Below are positions 48,718-58,134 of a stretch of DNA of 64,000 nt, in pieces. The stretch spans positions 124,001 to 188,000 of the forward strand of contig CAVPDE010000022.1 in assembly GCA_963702565.1 (NCBI GenBank), in the 5' to 3' direction. Under the pieces are notes generated by a model. That model had not been told where the DNA came from, did no database searches, and was given only the letters and a program-made list of their open reading frames with translations. The DNA is from CAVPDE01 sp963702565. Lineage in GTDB: Bacteria; Desulfobacterota; DSM-4660; Desulfatiglandales; HGW-15. The translations under genes were made by a program, and so were the position numbers. Position 1 is the first letter of the stretch. Every line of letters begins with the position of its first letter.

Positions 48718-49416
48718 CTACGCTTTTCCCGTCTCCACCATCGTGTCCATGAAGACCTTGTAGAATCGTTCGTTCTCTGAGACCGACTTCTTGAGGATGA
48801 GATGCAGCTTTTGGAGGTCCTTGGTGTTGATCACCACGTTGGCGCTCATGGCAAAGGCCATCATGTTGTCCATGGTTTTGAAGTTGTCCGAGATGAGGGC
48901 CAAAAAAAGCTTCCGACGAACCGACATGGAAAGCCTGTTCAGGTAATTGACGATGACGCTGTGATCCAGGGGCTGGCTGTCGAACCCGTCGGCGAGAATA
49001 ATGAGATCAAAATTGTGGAAACGCAATTTCCCGATCGCATCCCTGGTATTGGGCGTGGAGACACACTTGTATCCGATGAGTTCCAGCCCGGCTCTCAGAT
49101 GATCCTCGTTCATGGAGCTGTTGGGCATGATCAGGGCAAGCTTGATTCCCTCTTCGAAAAAATCCAAGGCCTCATCGGTTGTGAAATCCTCATACCCGTA
49201 CGATTCTTCGGGGGTTTTCTTGCCGGCTGCCGGATCCATCATTCTCAGGGGGACCTCTCCGGTCTCACTGGCCTTGGGAGGCTGCTCCGGCGCCTCACCC
49301 CCAAGCGAAATCTTGCCCTTGCACTTCGGACAGTTCAGTTTGAGGACCCTGTCCTTGGGAACTTTGTCGTCGGGAATGTTGAACCTGGTCTTGCACTGCC
49401 CGCAGGTAACCTCCAT
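48718..49416 (-). CDS. Zinc-ribbon (MJ0042-type) protein with receiver-like C-terminal domain
   Basis: A 232-residue protein: N-terminal zinc ribbon C-x2-C ... C-x2-C (CGQCKTRF ... LNCPKCKGKI, 5-34), a linker rich in E, P and K, and a domain from about 90 (LALIMPNSSMNEDHLRAGLE ... FDLIILADGFDS) with the shape of a response-regulator receiver, but with A-D-G in place of the normal acceptor loop. It lies downstream of two PilT genes on the same strand. It may be a phosphorylation-blind regulator of the twitching motors; this is inference. Confidence 0.72.
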   Translation of the reverse strand: MEVTCGQCKTRFNIPDDKVPKDRVLKLNCPKCKGKISLGGEAPEQPPKASETGEVPLRMMDPAAGKKTPEESYGYEDFTTDEALDFFEEGIKLALIMPNSSMNEDHLRAGLELIGYKCVSTPNTRDAIGKLRFHNFDLIILADGFDSQPLDHSVIVNYLNRLSMSVRRKLFLALISDNFKTMDNMMAFAMSANVVINTKDLQKLHLILKKSVSENERFYKVFMDTMVETGKA

Positions 49417-49431
49417 GGTTTCCGCTCCTCT

Positions 49432-50607
49432 TTACATTTTTCCGTACTTCTTTGTGTAATCCTGGTCAATACTCAAGTCTTCGATGGACGTGGTCTTCTC
49501 CCCTCTTGCCGACTTGACCGCGTCAATGGTCCTTCCCACAATGGCCTTGTGGGAGGCATAACTCAAGGCGGTCTCCTCGGTGATGAATCCTTTTTGATAA
49601 AGCTCCGTGATGCTCTGGTCAAAGGTCATCATGCCGAAGGGCTGCCCTGCTTCGATGATGTCGTAAAAGGTCTTGCCTTCCGCTTCGCCGTGCAGGATGG
49701 TGTCTTTCACTCGCAGATTCGTGCACATGATTTCAAAGGCGGCCACACGCCCTCCCCCGACCTTGGGAAGCAAGCGCTGGCAGGCAATCCATCGGACCGA
49801 ATCCGCCAGGCGGATGCGGATCTGCTTTTCATCTTCCTGCTCAAACATGCCGACGATTCTGTTCACCGTCTGGCCGGCATCCACCGTGTGGAGTGTGGTC
49901 AGGAGCAGGTGACCGGTCTCAGCCGCAGAGAGACCGATCTCCACGGTTTCCCTGTCCCTCATCTCACCGACCAGGATCACCTTGGGGGCCTGGCGCAGAG
50001 CGGCCCTCAGGCCGTTGGCAAAGGTGTCGAAATCGATTCCCAGCTCCCGCTGATTGAATGTGGCCTTTTTCTGGGCATGGACATACTCCACAGGATCTTC
50101 CAGGGTCACCACGTGGACCGATTTTCTCTCGTTGATCTCGTTGAGGACTGAGGCGAGAGACGTGGACTTACCGCTCCCTGTGGCACCCGTCACCAGGATC
50201 ATTCCGTTGCGGTCATCTGCCATCCTGCGGAACGCCGGGGGAAGCATCATTTCATCCACCGTCGGCACCCGGGCTGCCAGTTGCCTCATGACGGTCGAGA
50301 TGTAGCCCTTTTGCGAAAAGATGTTCACCCTGAACCGGGCTTTGCCTGCAAGTTGATAGGACGTGTCACAGGAGCCCTCGGAGAGAAGAAATCGGGTGAG
50401 CCTGCGGTCAGCGTTGATCAGGTTAAGGGCGAGGACTTCAGCCTGGAAAGGGGTGAGCTTTGAAATAGGAGGATTGAGCGACACAGGCACCAGCTGGCCC
50501 GAGGACTCAACCTGGCAGGCCTTGTCCACCGTGAAATTGAGGTCCGAGACATTGTCATGGGACTCGAGCATGGCGGTTAAAATATGGTCGATTTCTTGTC
50601 GTCTCAT
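49432..50607 (-). CDS. PilT/PilU-family twitching-motility ATPase (first copy)
   Basis: A 391-residue secretion-superfamily hexameric ATPase: N-terminal PAS-like domain, Walker A GATGSGKS, Asp box VVTLEDPVEYVH, Walker B ILVGEMRDRET and His box GHLLLTTLHTVDAGQT. It powers retraction of type IV pili. The C-terminus (SIEDLSIDQDYTKKYGKM) lacks the AIRNLIRE motif that is present in the neighbouring copy, so this one looks more like PilU. It is 39 nt after the second pilT on the same strand. Confidence 0.9.
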   Translation of the reverse strand: MRRQEIDHILTAMLESHDNVSDLNFTVDKACQVESSGQLVPVSLNPPISKLTPFQAEVLALNLINADRRLTRFLLSEGSCDTSYQLAGKARFRVNIFSQKGYISTVMRQLAARVPTVDEMMLPPAFRRMADDRNGMILVTGATGSGKSTSLASVLNEINERKSVHVVTLEDPVEYVHAQKKATFNQRELGIDFDTFANGLRAALRQAPKVILVGEMRDRETVEIGLSAAETGHLLLTTLHTVDAGQTVNRIVGMFEQEDEKQIRIRLADSVRWIACQRLLPKVGGGRVAAFEIMCTNLRVKDTILHGEAEGKTFYDIIEAGQPFGMMTFDQSITELYQKGFITEETALSYASHKAIVGRTIDAVKSARGEKTTSIEDLSIDQDYTKKYGKM

Positions 50608-50646
50608 CTCTTCTGCTCCCTCAGTGCTCAGGGTTTCGTTCCGCTC

Positions 50647-51729
50647 CTACACCTCCGTGAAGTCAGAAGGAGCTTGCTTCAGGAAGGGAAGGAACTTGCC
50701 CTTGTCATTGCACTTGGTATAGGCATCGTCCGGGCTGATGATCTTTTTCATCAGCAGTTCCAGAATAGCATCATCCAGCGACTGCATGCCGTATTTCTTT
50801 CCCGTCTGGATCATGGAAGGAATCTGGTAGGTCTTTCCTTCGCGGATCAGGTTTCGAACGGCCGGGTTGGCAATCATGATTTCGAGGGCCGCCACCCGGC
50901 CCCTCTTGTCTCTTCTCTTGAAAAGGGTTTGGGAAATCACGGCCCTAATTCCATCCGCCAGGGTATTCCGGATTTGCTCCTGCTGGCTGACCGGAAAAAC
51001 TTCGATGATGCGGTCCACGGTCTTGGCGGCGCTGTTCGTGTGCAGGGTCGCAAAGACAAGATGCCCTGTTTCCGAGGCTTCAATGGCAAGGGCAATGGTT
51101 TCCAGGTCTCTCATTTCACCGACCATGATGATGTCGGGATCTTCTCGGAGAGCACCTCTCAGCGCCGCGGCAAACGACTTGGTGTGGAGGCCCACTTCCC
51201 TGTGATTGATGATGGCCTTTTCACTCCGATGCACAAATTCCAGGGGATCTTCAACGGTGATGATGTGGTCTTTTCGAGACATGTTCGCTTCATGGACAAT
51301 GGCTGCAAGGGTGGTGGACTTTCCGCTGCCTGTGGGCCCGGTCACCAGTACAAGGCCGCGGGGCAGACTGGCCAGTCTTTGAACCACCTTGGGCAACCCC
51401 AGATCATCGCAGCTCATGATTTTCGAGGGAATTTCCCTGAAAACGCCTCCAATGCCGTACTTTTGCTGGAAAAAATTGGCTCGATATCTGGCAAGTCCCG
51501 GGATTTCATAGGCAAAATCCACGTCACCCGTTTCTTCAAACTCCTTCACCTTGTGCTCGGGAGCGATTTCATAAAGCATGGCCTTGAGGCCGTCGTTTTC
51601 AAGAGCTTGGTACTTGACCCGCTCGAGTTCACCGCCTATCCGCAGAACAGGCTGCTGCCCGGAAACCATGTGGAGATCCGATGCTCCCTGATCGTGCATG
51701 AGCTTGAAGAATGCATCTATTTGAGCCAT
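50647..51729 (-). CDS. pilT: PilT twitching-motility ATPase
   Basis: A 360-residue PilT: Walker A GPTGSGKSTT, Asp box ITVEDPLEFVH, Walker B IIMVGEMRDLET, His box GHLVFATLHTNSAAKT and the PilT hallmark AVRNLIREGK near the end, needed for retraction. The start follows CGGAGGGTATT. First gene of the leftward run pilT - pilU-like - zinc-ribbon protein - small protein. No pilin or assembly genes lie in the window. Confidence 0.95.
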   Translation of the reverse strand: MAQIDAFFKLMHDQGASDLHMVSGQQPVLRIGGELERVKYQALENDGLKAMLYEIAPEHKVKEFEETGDVDFAYEIPGLARYRANFFQQKYGIGGVFREIPSKIMSCDDLGLPKVVQRLASLPRGLVLVTGPTGSGKSTTLAAIVHEANMSRKDHIITVEDPLEFVHRSEKAIINHREVGLHTKSFAAALRGALREDPDIIMVGEMRDLETIALAIEASETGHLVFATLHTNSAAKTVDRIIEVFPVSQQEQIRNTLADGIRAVISQTLFKRRDKRGRVAALEIMIANPAVRNLIREGKTYQIPSMIQTGKKYGMQSLDDAILELLMKKIISPDDAYTKCNDKGKFLPFLKQAPSDFTEV

Positions 51730-51828
51730 AAATACCCTCCGGAGGAAATCAGCTTATGATTATACATGGATCGGATTGGTTTATTCAAGTCCCAAATCCT
51801 GCAACCGGCCGTGCCGGAAGCCCCATTT

Positions 51829-52347
51829 CTATTCTAACTGGCTCTGATTCCGATCTTTTCCAAGATCATTCACCATCATGAGAGCATCCTGTCCCGAGGG
51901 ATAAAAGCGGACTTTGCTCTGCACGGGCCTAAATCCATTTCTTAGGAAAAGTTTCTGGGCTGCTAGGTTCTCTTTGGCGGTGTGGAGAAAAAGCCCCTGC
52001 TCCCCCAAGCCTTCCGCTTCTTTTTGTGCGAATTGAAGAAGTTCACGGCCTATTCCCCTGCGCTGGAGCTCGGGGGTGACGGCGATGGCGAGAATCTCCG
52101 TGCAGGTTTGCCCCTCTTCGTCTGCCGGCAGGGCGCCGATCATCACAAAGCCTGAAGGTCTACCCTCAACCGTGGAAATGAGGGTCACGGTCACACTGGA
52201 TTCGAACCATTCGCTGACGGTGGAGCTGTAGGGTCCATAAACGCTAAAGACCAGGCCGCTTAATCCGGCGATAAAGGCCTTGTCTGAGGGTTTTGCGGGG
52301 CGAATCGTCGTCTTGGCTTGAGGAGGAGAAAAGAGGGGGGCTGCCAC
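51829..52347 (-). CDS. GNAT-family N-acetyltransferase
   Basis: A 172-residue GNAT protein with the acetyl-CoA binding motif AVTPELQRRGIGRELLQFAQ and the C-terminal LAAQKLFLRNGFRPVQ. Substrate unknown; the RimI-like form suggests protein or small-amine N-acetylation. It starts at GTG, 13 nt after the deacetylase-fold gene, with which it is probably co-transcribed. An acetyltransferase beside a deacetylase-fold hydrolase may form an acetylation-deacetylation pair, though this is speculation. Confidence 0.85.
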   Translation of the reverse strand: MAAPLFSPPQAKTTIRPAKPSDKAFIAGLSGLVFSVYGPYSSTVSEWFESSVTVTLISTVEGRPSGFVMIGALPADEEGQTCTEILAIAVTPELQRRGIGRELLQFAQKEAEGLGEQGLFLHTAKENLAAQKLFLRNGFRPVQSKVRFYPSGQDALMMVNDLGKDRNQSQLE

Positions 52348-52359
52348 GGCACAAGGATC

Positions 52360-53451
52360 TCACAGGGTCTTCCAGTAAGGCCCCTGAACACTCTTGACCC
52401 GGGCCACCACGGTATCCACCATCTCCTGCATGGCAGAACCCGCTAGAGCGGCCGGATCGGAGTTGTTCAAGCCGGCCAGCTCCTTGAGGACTTCTTTGAC
52501 CGAATCCCGTTCCCCGTAAAGATCGTACCCTCCTTCGAGGGTGAAGACCAACTTTTCTGCGCAGCATTCGTCGGCGATATCCATAATGGCCCGGGTCATT
52601 GCAGCAAACCCTGCAGGAGTGACGTTCATACCGCCCAAAGGATCCCCGATGTAAATGTCAAAGCCGGCGGAGACGAGGATCAGTTCAGGTTTGAACTCGA
52701 GAGCGATCGGTTTGAGCACTCTCTCAAAGAGGCTCAAGTACTCTGCGTCCCCATATCCTATGGTGAGGGGGACGTTGACGGTGAATCCACGGCCTTTCCC
52801 GACGCCGATTTCAGTGTAAGCCCCGGTCCCCGGATAATAGGGGAACTGGTGGGTGGAGAAATAAAGGATCGTCGGATCCTCTTCAAAGGAGTGCTGGGTG
52901 CCGTTGCCGTGATGAAGGTCCCAGTCCACAATCAAAATGCGGCCGACCTTAAGGCGTTCCTGGGCATACCGTGCGCCTACGGCAACGTTGTTGAAGAGGC
53001 AGAAGCCTTTTGCCTGACCCCGTTCCGCGTGATGCCCCGGTGGTCTGACCAGGGCAAAGGCGTTTTTCAGCTTTCCCGCGCACACCTTGGAGATGGCCTC
53101 GCACAGCCCTCCGGCAGCCAGAACCGCGGCGTCGTAAGAGGCTGCACAGGTTTGGGTGTCAGGGTCCAGGTACGTGTACTCGATTCCTGCTGTGGCCGCA
53201 AGTGTATCGACGTAGTAACCGGCATGAACGAGAAGCAGCTCTTTCTTGTCAGCGAACCTGGGGGGGATCTCCTGAAACTTGCCCGCCATATCCGGCTCTT
53301 CCAGCATGTCATAAATGACTTTGAGCCGCTGCGGGCACTCCGGATGGTAATCCCCCATCCAGTGATCCATGTATCGTGTGTCCTTAACAATGCCGGTGGA
53401 CATTCCTTCTTTTAACCCTGAACGGCTCTTTCCCATTGGCCTCCGCTCCAT
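52360..53451 (-). CDS. Histone deacetylase-family protein (AcuC-like)
   Basis: About 350-363 residues of the arginase-fold zinc hydrolase family: HPECPQRLKVIYDML, the tandem-histidine motif VRPPGHHAERGQAKGFCLFN, the zinc and catalytic D/H set VDWDLHHGNGTQHSF and the late FDIYIGDPLGGMNVTP. Bacterial members remove acetyl groups from proteins (AcuC) or polyamines. The start is uncertain: ATG 53451 (behind GGAGAG), 53436 or 53403 are possible. Upstream of and in line with a GNAT gene. Confidence 0.92.
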   Translation of the reverse strand: MERRPMGKSRSGLKEGMSTGIVKDTRYMDHWMGDYHPECPQRLKVIYDMLEEPDMAGKFQEIPPRFADKKELLLVHAGYYVDTLAATAGIEYTYLDPDTQTCAASYDAAVLAAGGLCEAISKVCAGKLKNAFALVRPPGHHAERGQAKGFCLFNNVAVGARYAQERLKVGRILIVDWDLHHGNGTQHSFEEDPTILYFSTHQFPYYPGTGAYTEIGVGKGRGFTVNVPLTIGYGDAEYLSLFERVLKPIALEFKPELILVSAGFDIYIGDPLGGMNVTPAGFAAMTRAIMDIADECCAEKLVFTLEGGYDLYGERDSVKEVLKELAGLNNSDPAALAGSAMQEMVDTVVARVKSVQGPYWKTL

Positions 53452-53600
53452 GTCTGCGCTCTCCGAACTTGCATACCATAATTATCGTTTTCTTGAAAGC
53501 AATTCCCTATTGACAAGGGGAAAGAAAATACAAGAGACTCGGCAGAAAAAAGAGGCCGGGATTTGTTCCGGGAGGAGCATGAAAAAGGAGGATTCTTCAT

Positions 53601-53924
53601 TTGGATGAACGTTCGCTTCTCGGTCAACTCGAAGATCTGGCTCGCGGCCTTGGCATCGAGGTGCGCTACGAAATGCTCAAGAGGGAGGGCGCCTTTACCC
53701 AAGGGGGATTGTGCCGGCTGAAAGGTCAGTATCTTCTGCTCGTCAATTCGAAGGCGCCCAACAGAGACAAAATCGAAGCCTTGGCCTTGGCCGTAAACCG
53801 CTTCGACCTCAGCCAAGTTTTCATGAAGCCGGGCCTGCGGGACTTCCTGGCCAGGATTCCCAAAGAGGAAGCCACCCCTCTGGACCCTATCCGGCAACCT
53901 CTCCCTCAACCACCATTGGACTGA
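53601..53924 (+). CDS. Small hypothetical protein with TTG start
   Basis: A 107-residue protein (LDERSLLGQLEDLARGLGIE ... GLCRLKGQYLLLVNSKAPNR) of alpha/beta character and no family that I recognise. It begins at TTG with a strong AGGAGG 8 nt upstream, and no ATG in frame nearby; the competing long minus-strand frame lacks these signals. It lies between two leftward genes, alone on the plus strand. The proline-rich end (PLPQPPLD) is probably flexible. Confidence 0.7.
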   Translation: MDERSLLGQLEDLARGLGIEVRYEMLKREGAFTQGGLCRLKGQYLLLVNSKAPNRDKIEALALAVNRFDLSQVFMKPGLRDFLARIPKEEATPLDPIRQPLPQPPLD

Positions 53925-53938
53925 TCCCACTCGTTTCC

Positions 53939-56900
53939 TCAATGGCCGGAGTATTGGCTGGACGGCAGTTCTCCACTCTCAATCTCAGGCAGCTTTTTTA
54001 CCCCGCTCGAGACGTCCTCAAAAAGCTTGACGGGTGAAAGAAACAGTCTTTTCAGAATGCCGGTGACCCCCTCTCCCAGGGTTTTGAAGGGGACATGCTC
54101 GACTTGCGGATCGAGAATAGGTCCCTTGACTTCGAAGTAGTAGGTGATCAGGGACCTGTTGTTCCCTGTGAGGATGTGACCCAGGATAGGGATGTTGCTC
54201 ACCACGGTATCGATGGTCCCAAGGGGGTGAATCCCGAGATCCAAAAGGGCCAGGCCTTGTCCCAGGTCCGCACTTCCGGTGGCAACCGCATTGAAAACAG
54301 GGCTTTTCATTTGGAGGTTTTCGGTGTGCACCACTCCTTTTTCTATATGTCCGTGCCCTCCCAGGCTTTCGAAGTAAAGCCCCTCTTTGGAGATGTCAGG
54401 CGGCCTCTTCGTGAATATGTTCTGAAGGCTCAGGAATTCAAGAATCTTCAGGAAAACATTGGACTTCCTTATGACTCCCTTTTCGATAAGGACATTGGTG
54501 CCTCCCTCGATGTGGGAAATCAGATCCCTCAACTCCTTTCCCTCGGTGTAGAATTGTGCTTCCATGGTCAAACTCCCCTCATAGAAGGGTTCAATCCCGA
54601 GGCGTTTGAGCAAAGCGTCCATGGGTTGATCTTTGAACTCTATGTGCGCGGAAAAAGCCATTGCGTCTTCTTTCACATAGCCCGTGGCTTCAAGGGAACC
54701 CCGGTCCATTTGGATTTGGGAACGAAGGATGTGGAAGTCTCCTTTCCTGAACAGGAGTTCCGCCTTCAGCCTTTCAGAAACTATTTTTTTCCATTGTGCC
54801 GGCTGGGCATCCAGGCTCACCCGGATGTTTGTATTTTCGGCAAAAGAAGAAGGCTTTTTCTTTTGCGGACCCTCTTTGCCCGGAGGAACGAAATCCGAGA
54901 GATGGAGAGGGCTCGAAGTCACCATCACAGCTCCCTTGAGTCCCTTCCACCCCCTGAGTTCCCCCTTGCCCTTGAGAGAGCTTTCTCCCGTTAGCAGGGT
55001 GAAGGAAGGGATCACGATCTTATCGCCCGAAAGCAAGGCGCTGAAATCGCACTCGCGGACCGGAGAGGGAAGAGAGGGCAAAGAGAAGGACAGGTGCTCG
55101 CCTTTCATCTCTCCGGACACCGCAACAGCGGAAAAATCCTTTCTGGGGATTTTAGCCTGAAGCTTGCCCTTTAAAGATCCACGAGCGACAAGACCTCCCG
55201 GCTTTAACTGGAGGCCGAGATCGTCCAGGGACAATGTCGGAGCCGAACACTGGAGCGTGATGTCGCCCTGCGGGGACAGAGGATAGTCTCCAGAGAGATC
55301 CACGCGGGATTTTCCGGGTTCCCACAGGAGCTGCTTAATGCGAATCTCTTTATCCGGGATGAAGTCAAACTCAAAAGTCGCCCGGTCGGCTTCGCCTGGG
55401 GGGTCTATAAGAAAGAGCTCATGATCAACAGACAGATCACCGATATCGGCCGTCCCCTTGACGGACCACAGATCCGCATTTCTTGTTATTGAACTCCGGC
55501 AAAGAGCTGAGCCTTTGAACAGCGCAGGGCGCTGGTCTGGAGACGTCAAAGACCAAAGCTGGCCTAAATCGAGACGGGCAACAACCTCCATCCATTGAGG
55601 ATCAATACTCAGCCCTTTCACGAAGAAGGCCCCTTCACCCTCGAAAGAAGATGCGCCCCATGATCCGGACCCTTGGAAACGACCCTCCTCTCCGATCTTG
55701 AGGCGACCTTCCTTGAGAACCAATGAGAAAGGCCATTGCTTTTGTTTGAAGGTCCCATCCCTGACGAGGAGGTCCGCCTCCGTTATCTCCGGGGTCTCCA
55801 TGGAGGCTTCGTACTTGAAGGCGGCCTGTCCCTCCACGGTGCCTGATGCAGACTCCAGGTTGTCAACCGTCTCTTTCAATCGGGCAGGGAGGAAATCGGC
55901 CCTCAACGGATGCAGCACATCCTCCAAATCAAAAAAGCCTCGCACCCTCGGTTCAAAAACAGGGGACGGACGGAAGATATCCCGAACCTTAAGAAGGCCT
56001 TCCTGGATCTCTGATTTGCCTGAAACTCCTTTTAACGCGGATACGAGGAACACTCCGTCCTTCAAGGTGACCTTGGCGGACACATCCCTTAAAGGTTCCC
56101 TGAGTCGATCCCCATGAACCGTGAAGTTCTTGCAGTCAAAGCCCATGGAAAGGGCTGCCTGGTTTTCCGGCAGTTCCAGTTTCTTGAGCTGCAGGATCTT
56201 CCCGTCGATCAGGAAAGACTCCAGAAGAACATCTCCCGAGCGCAGGAGAGGGAAAAGATCTTTTTCCACCCAGGACGCGACGAGCGGGGCAGGAAACAAG
56301 GTCTCTACGGTGGAATAGGTCATAAGGAGGCTTTGTGCTTCCAGGCGAAGATAGGGGTTTTCCTTTTCCCGGAGGTCAAGTCTCAGGTTCATGGAAAAGC
56401 TGGCATCCGGCGTCTTGAAATTCAGATAAGGGACATGGAGTTTTCCCCTCTCCAAAAAGGAACGAAAATCGAAGGACATGGATTTGATGGAATAGTCCTT
56501 TGTTCGCCCTTTTTCTCTGACTGAAAACCGGGCAGAATCGACAAGGATCTTGCCGCTGACTTTCGCAGCCTCATGGCCCATTGACTCTATCCTTAGCTGA
56601 GCCTCGCAGGTTCCGCTTCTTACAGGAACCTCCTCTGGAAAAGGGATCCACCGAAGAGGCATTTTTTGTGTCTCAAGGAATAAATCCACAGAAGGTCTCT
56701 TGTCTTGTTTTTGACCCTGAGTGATCGCCCCTTGGAGGCGGAAGGAGGTGCTCTCCCTTCTGAGCCTGGCCTCACCCTGGCTCTTTACGCTTAGGGTCCC
56801 CGGCTCAGCGTTTTTCACTTCAAGGCTCAGGTTCACAAATCGAATGGGAAAATGCTTGATGAACAAGGAGCCGTTTTCCATGGTGAGGGAGTCAAGCCCG

Positions 56901-57391
56901 GGCAGGATAAGGAAAGACAAAAACTTCTCTTCAAACTCGCCTTCTTGGCGCTCCGAGTCCTCCGGGGGAGCGAGATCGATGATCGGTCTTTCCACGTGGA
57001 GCCTCTTCGGGACCACACGACCTCTCAGGAGCTGCAGAGCATCTACGAAGACGATGGCCTCCGACGCACGGATTCTTCCGAAGCCGTCCTTTTGGCGCGC
57101 TTCGAAACTGTAAACTTTTGCCCCGAGGCCTTTCCACAAATAGAGTTCAATCTCCTCAAGGCTTATGTCGTACCCTGTCCCTGCGGAGAGGCGGTCCAGA
57201 AAAGCCTTCTGCACAGAGGGCTTTTGGATGAGAGAATTGGCGAAAAGGACGAGGGAAACAAAAAGAAGGAAAAGCAGGGTGGGCAGAACAACAAAGGGCC
57301 TCAGTTTCTTGAAGTCCATCGCTTGAAATAGTCCCGGAGAATCCTTCGAAGCGGGCAACCGAGTTGAGTCTTCACTTGGCCTGATCATCAC
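53939..57391 (-). CDS. Giant AsmA-like envelope protein
   Basis: About 1125-1150 residues: one N-terminal membrane helix (FVVLPTLLFLLFVSLVLFAN) and a very long beta-rich periplasmic part with AsmA-like repeats, ending with the AsmA-C-type block NAVATGSADLGQGLALLDLG and LGTIDTVVSNIPILGHILTG. Proteins of the AsmA/YhdP/TamB clan form hydrophobic grooves that move phospholipids to the outer membrane. It is coupled to the CDP-alcohol phosphatidyltransferase gene (overlap 20 nt), which supports a lipid role. Start may be ATG 57319 instead. Confidence 0.88.
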   Translation of the reverse strand: MMIRPSEDSTRLPASKDSPGLFQAMDFKKLRPFVVLPTLLFLLFVSLVLFANSLIQKPSVQKAFLDRLSAGTGYDISLEEIELYLWKGLGAKVYSFEARQKDGFGRIRASEAIVFVDALQLLRGRVVPKRLHVERPIIDLAPPEDSERQEGEFEEKFLSFLILPGLDSLTMENGSLFIKHFPIRFVNLSLEVKNAEPGTLSVKSQGEARLRRESTSFRLQGAITQGQKQDKRPSVDLFLETQKMPLRWIPFPEEVPVRSGTCEAQLRIESMGHEAAKVSGKILVDSARFSVREKGRTKDYSIKSMSFDFRSFLERGKLHVPYLNFKTPDASFSMNLRLDLREKENPYLRLEAQSLLMTYSTVETLFPAPLVASWVEKDLFPLLRSGDVLLESFLIDGKILQLKKLELPENQAALSMGFDCKNFTVHGDRLREPLRDVSAKVTLKDGVFLVSALKGVSGKSEIQEGLLKVRDIFRPSPVFEPRVRGFFDLEDVLHPLRADFLPARLKETVDNLESASGTVEGQAAFKYEASMETPEITEADLLVRDGTFKQKQWPFSLVLKEGRLKIGEEGRFQGSGSWGASSFEGEGAFFVKGLSIDPQWMEVVARLDLGQLWSLTSPDQRPALFKGSALCRSSITRNADLWSVKGTADIGDLSVDHELFLIDPPGEADRATFEFDFIPDKEIRIKQLLWEPGKSRVDLSGDYPLSPQGDITLQCSAPTLSLDDLGLQLKPGGLVARGSLKGKLQAKIPRKDFSAVAVSGEMKGEHLSFSLPSLPSPVRECDFSALLSGDKIVIPSFTLLTGESSLKGKGELRGWKGLKGAVMVTSSPLHLSDFVPPGKEGPQKKKPSSFAENTNIRVSLDAQPAQWKKIVSERLKAELLFRKGDFHILRSQIQMDRGSLEATGYVKEDAMAFSAHIEFKDQPMDALLKRLGIEPFYEGSLTMEAQFYTEGKELRDLISHIEGGTNVLIEKGVIRKSNVFLKILEFLSLQNIFTKRPPDISKEGLYFESLGGHGHIEKGVVHTENLQMKSPVFNAVATGSADLGQGLALLDLGIHPLGTIDTVVSNIPILGHILTGNNRSLITYYFEVKGPILDPQVEHVPFKTLGEGVTGILKRLFLSPVKLFEDVSSGVKKLPEIESGELPSSQYSGH

Positions 57392-58046
57392 GGACCATGC
57401 GGTTCTTTACAAACATGATCCTGTAGGCAGCCGTGAGGTTGGTGGATAGGGCAAGGGCCAGAAGGACCAATTTGAGGAGGAGGATACCGATCACAGGAAC
57501 GGCGCCCAGCAGGGATCCAATCACCAAAAGGGTTATTCGTTCAGGCCGCTGCATCATGCCTGCTTTGCATTCCATCCCCAACCCCTCTGCCCGGGCCCTT
57601 GTGTAACTCACCATGAAGGACCCTGAGATGGCAAAGATGATCGCGGCCACGGTCCACGGACTGACCTCCGGGGCCCCTCCCGTCTGAAGAAACATCAAAA
57701 AGGGGCGGCCGCCCGCGAAGTAGTAGGCCAGCCCGATGAAAAGGAACATATCGCTGTAGCGATCCAGGGTGCTGTCGAAAAAGGCTCCGAAATCACTCTT
57801 CTTGTTTGTCTGTCGAGCAATGCTTCCATCCAGAGTATCGCAGACCCCAGCCAGAACGACCACCCATGCGGCCCAGAAAAAACTCCCGTGGCAGTAGATC
57901 AGCCCTGCCACAATGCTCAGGAGAAGCCCGGCAATGGACAGAACATTGGGGTGGATTCCCGCGCGAGCAAACAAATCGGCGACAGGCCCCACAAGCTTGA
58001 AGTATCTCTCGCGGTTTCTTTGGCTGATGAACACGAATTGAGCCAT
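57372..58046 (-). CDS. CDP-alcohol phosphatidyltransferase
   Basis: About 224 residues with six hydrophobic segments and the family motif D-x2-D-G-x2-A-R-x8-G-x3-D-x3-D seen in CDTLDGSIARQTNKKSDFGA (cut here). It joins a CDP-activated lipid head to an alcohol, as in phosphatidylglycerolphosphate or phosphatidylinositol-type synthesis. Start ATG 58046 (AQFVFISQRNRERYFKLVGP) is preferred. It overlaps the AsmA-like gene downstream, making a lipid synthesis and transport pair likely. Confidence 0.93.
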   Translation of the reverse strand: MAQFVFISQRNRERYFKLVGPVADLFARAGIHPNVLSIAGLLLSIVAGLIYCHGSFFWAAWVVVLAGVCDTLDGSIARQTNKKSDFGAFFDSTLDRYSDMFLFIGLAYYFAGGRPFLMFLQTGGAPEVSPWTVAAIIFAISGSFMVSYTRARAEGLGMECKAGMMQRPERITLLVIGSLLGAVPVIGILLLKLVLLALALSTNLTAAYRIMFVKNRMVRDDQAK

Positions 58047-58134
58047 TGGGCAATTCTCTCGACCAGGTAGCGTTGTTGGAGCATGTAAGTGCAGCCAACT
58101 TAGCAAAGGCACGGGGTTTTGTCAAAAGTCTCTT

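Noticed and set aside
53412..53942. A 176-codon minus-strand frame
   Set aside because: The plus-strand frame at 53601 has an AGGAGG and a fitting TTG start, and the minus frame has no start signals and no motif.
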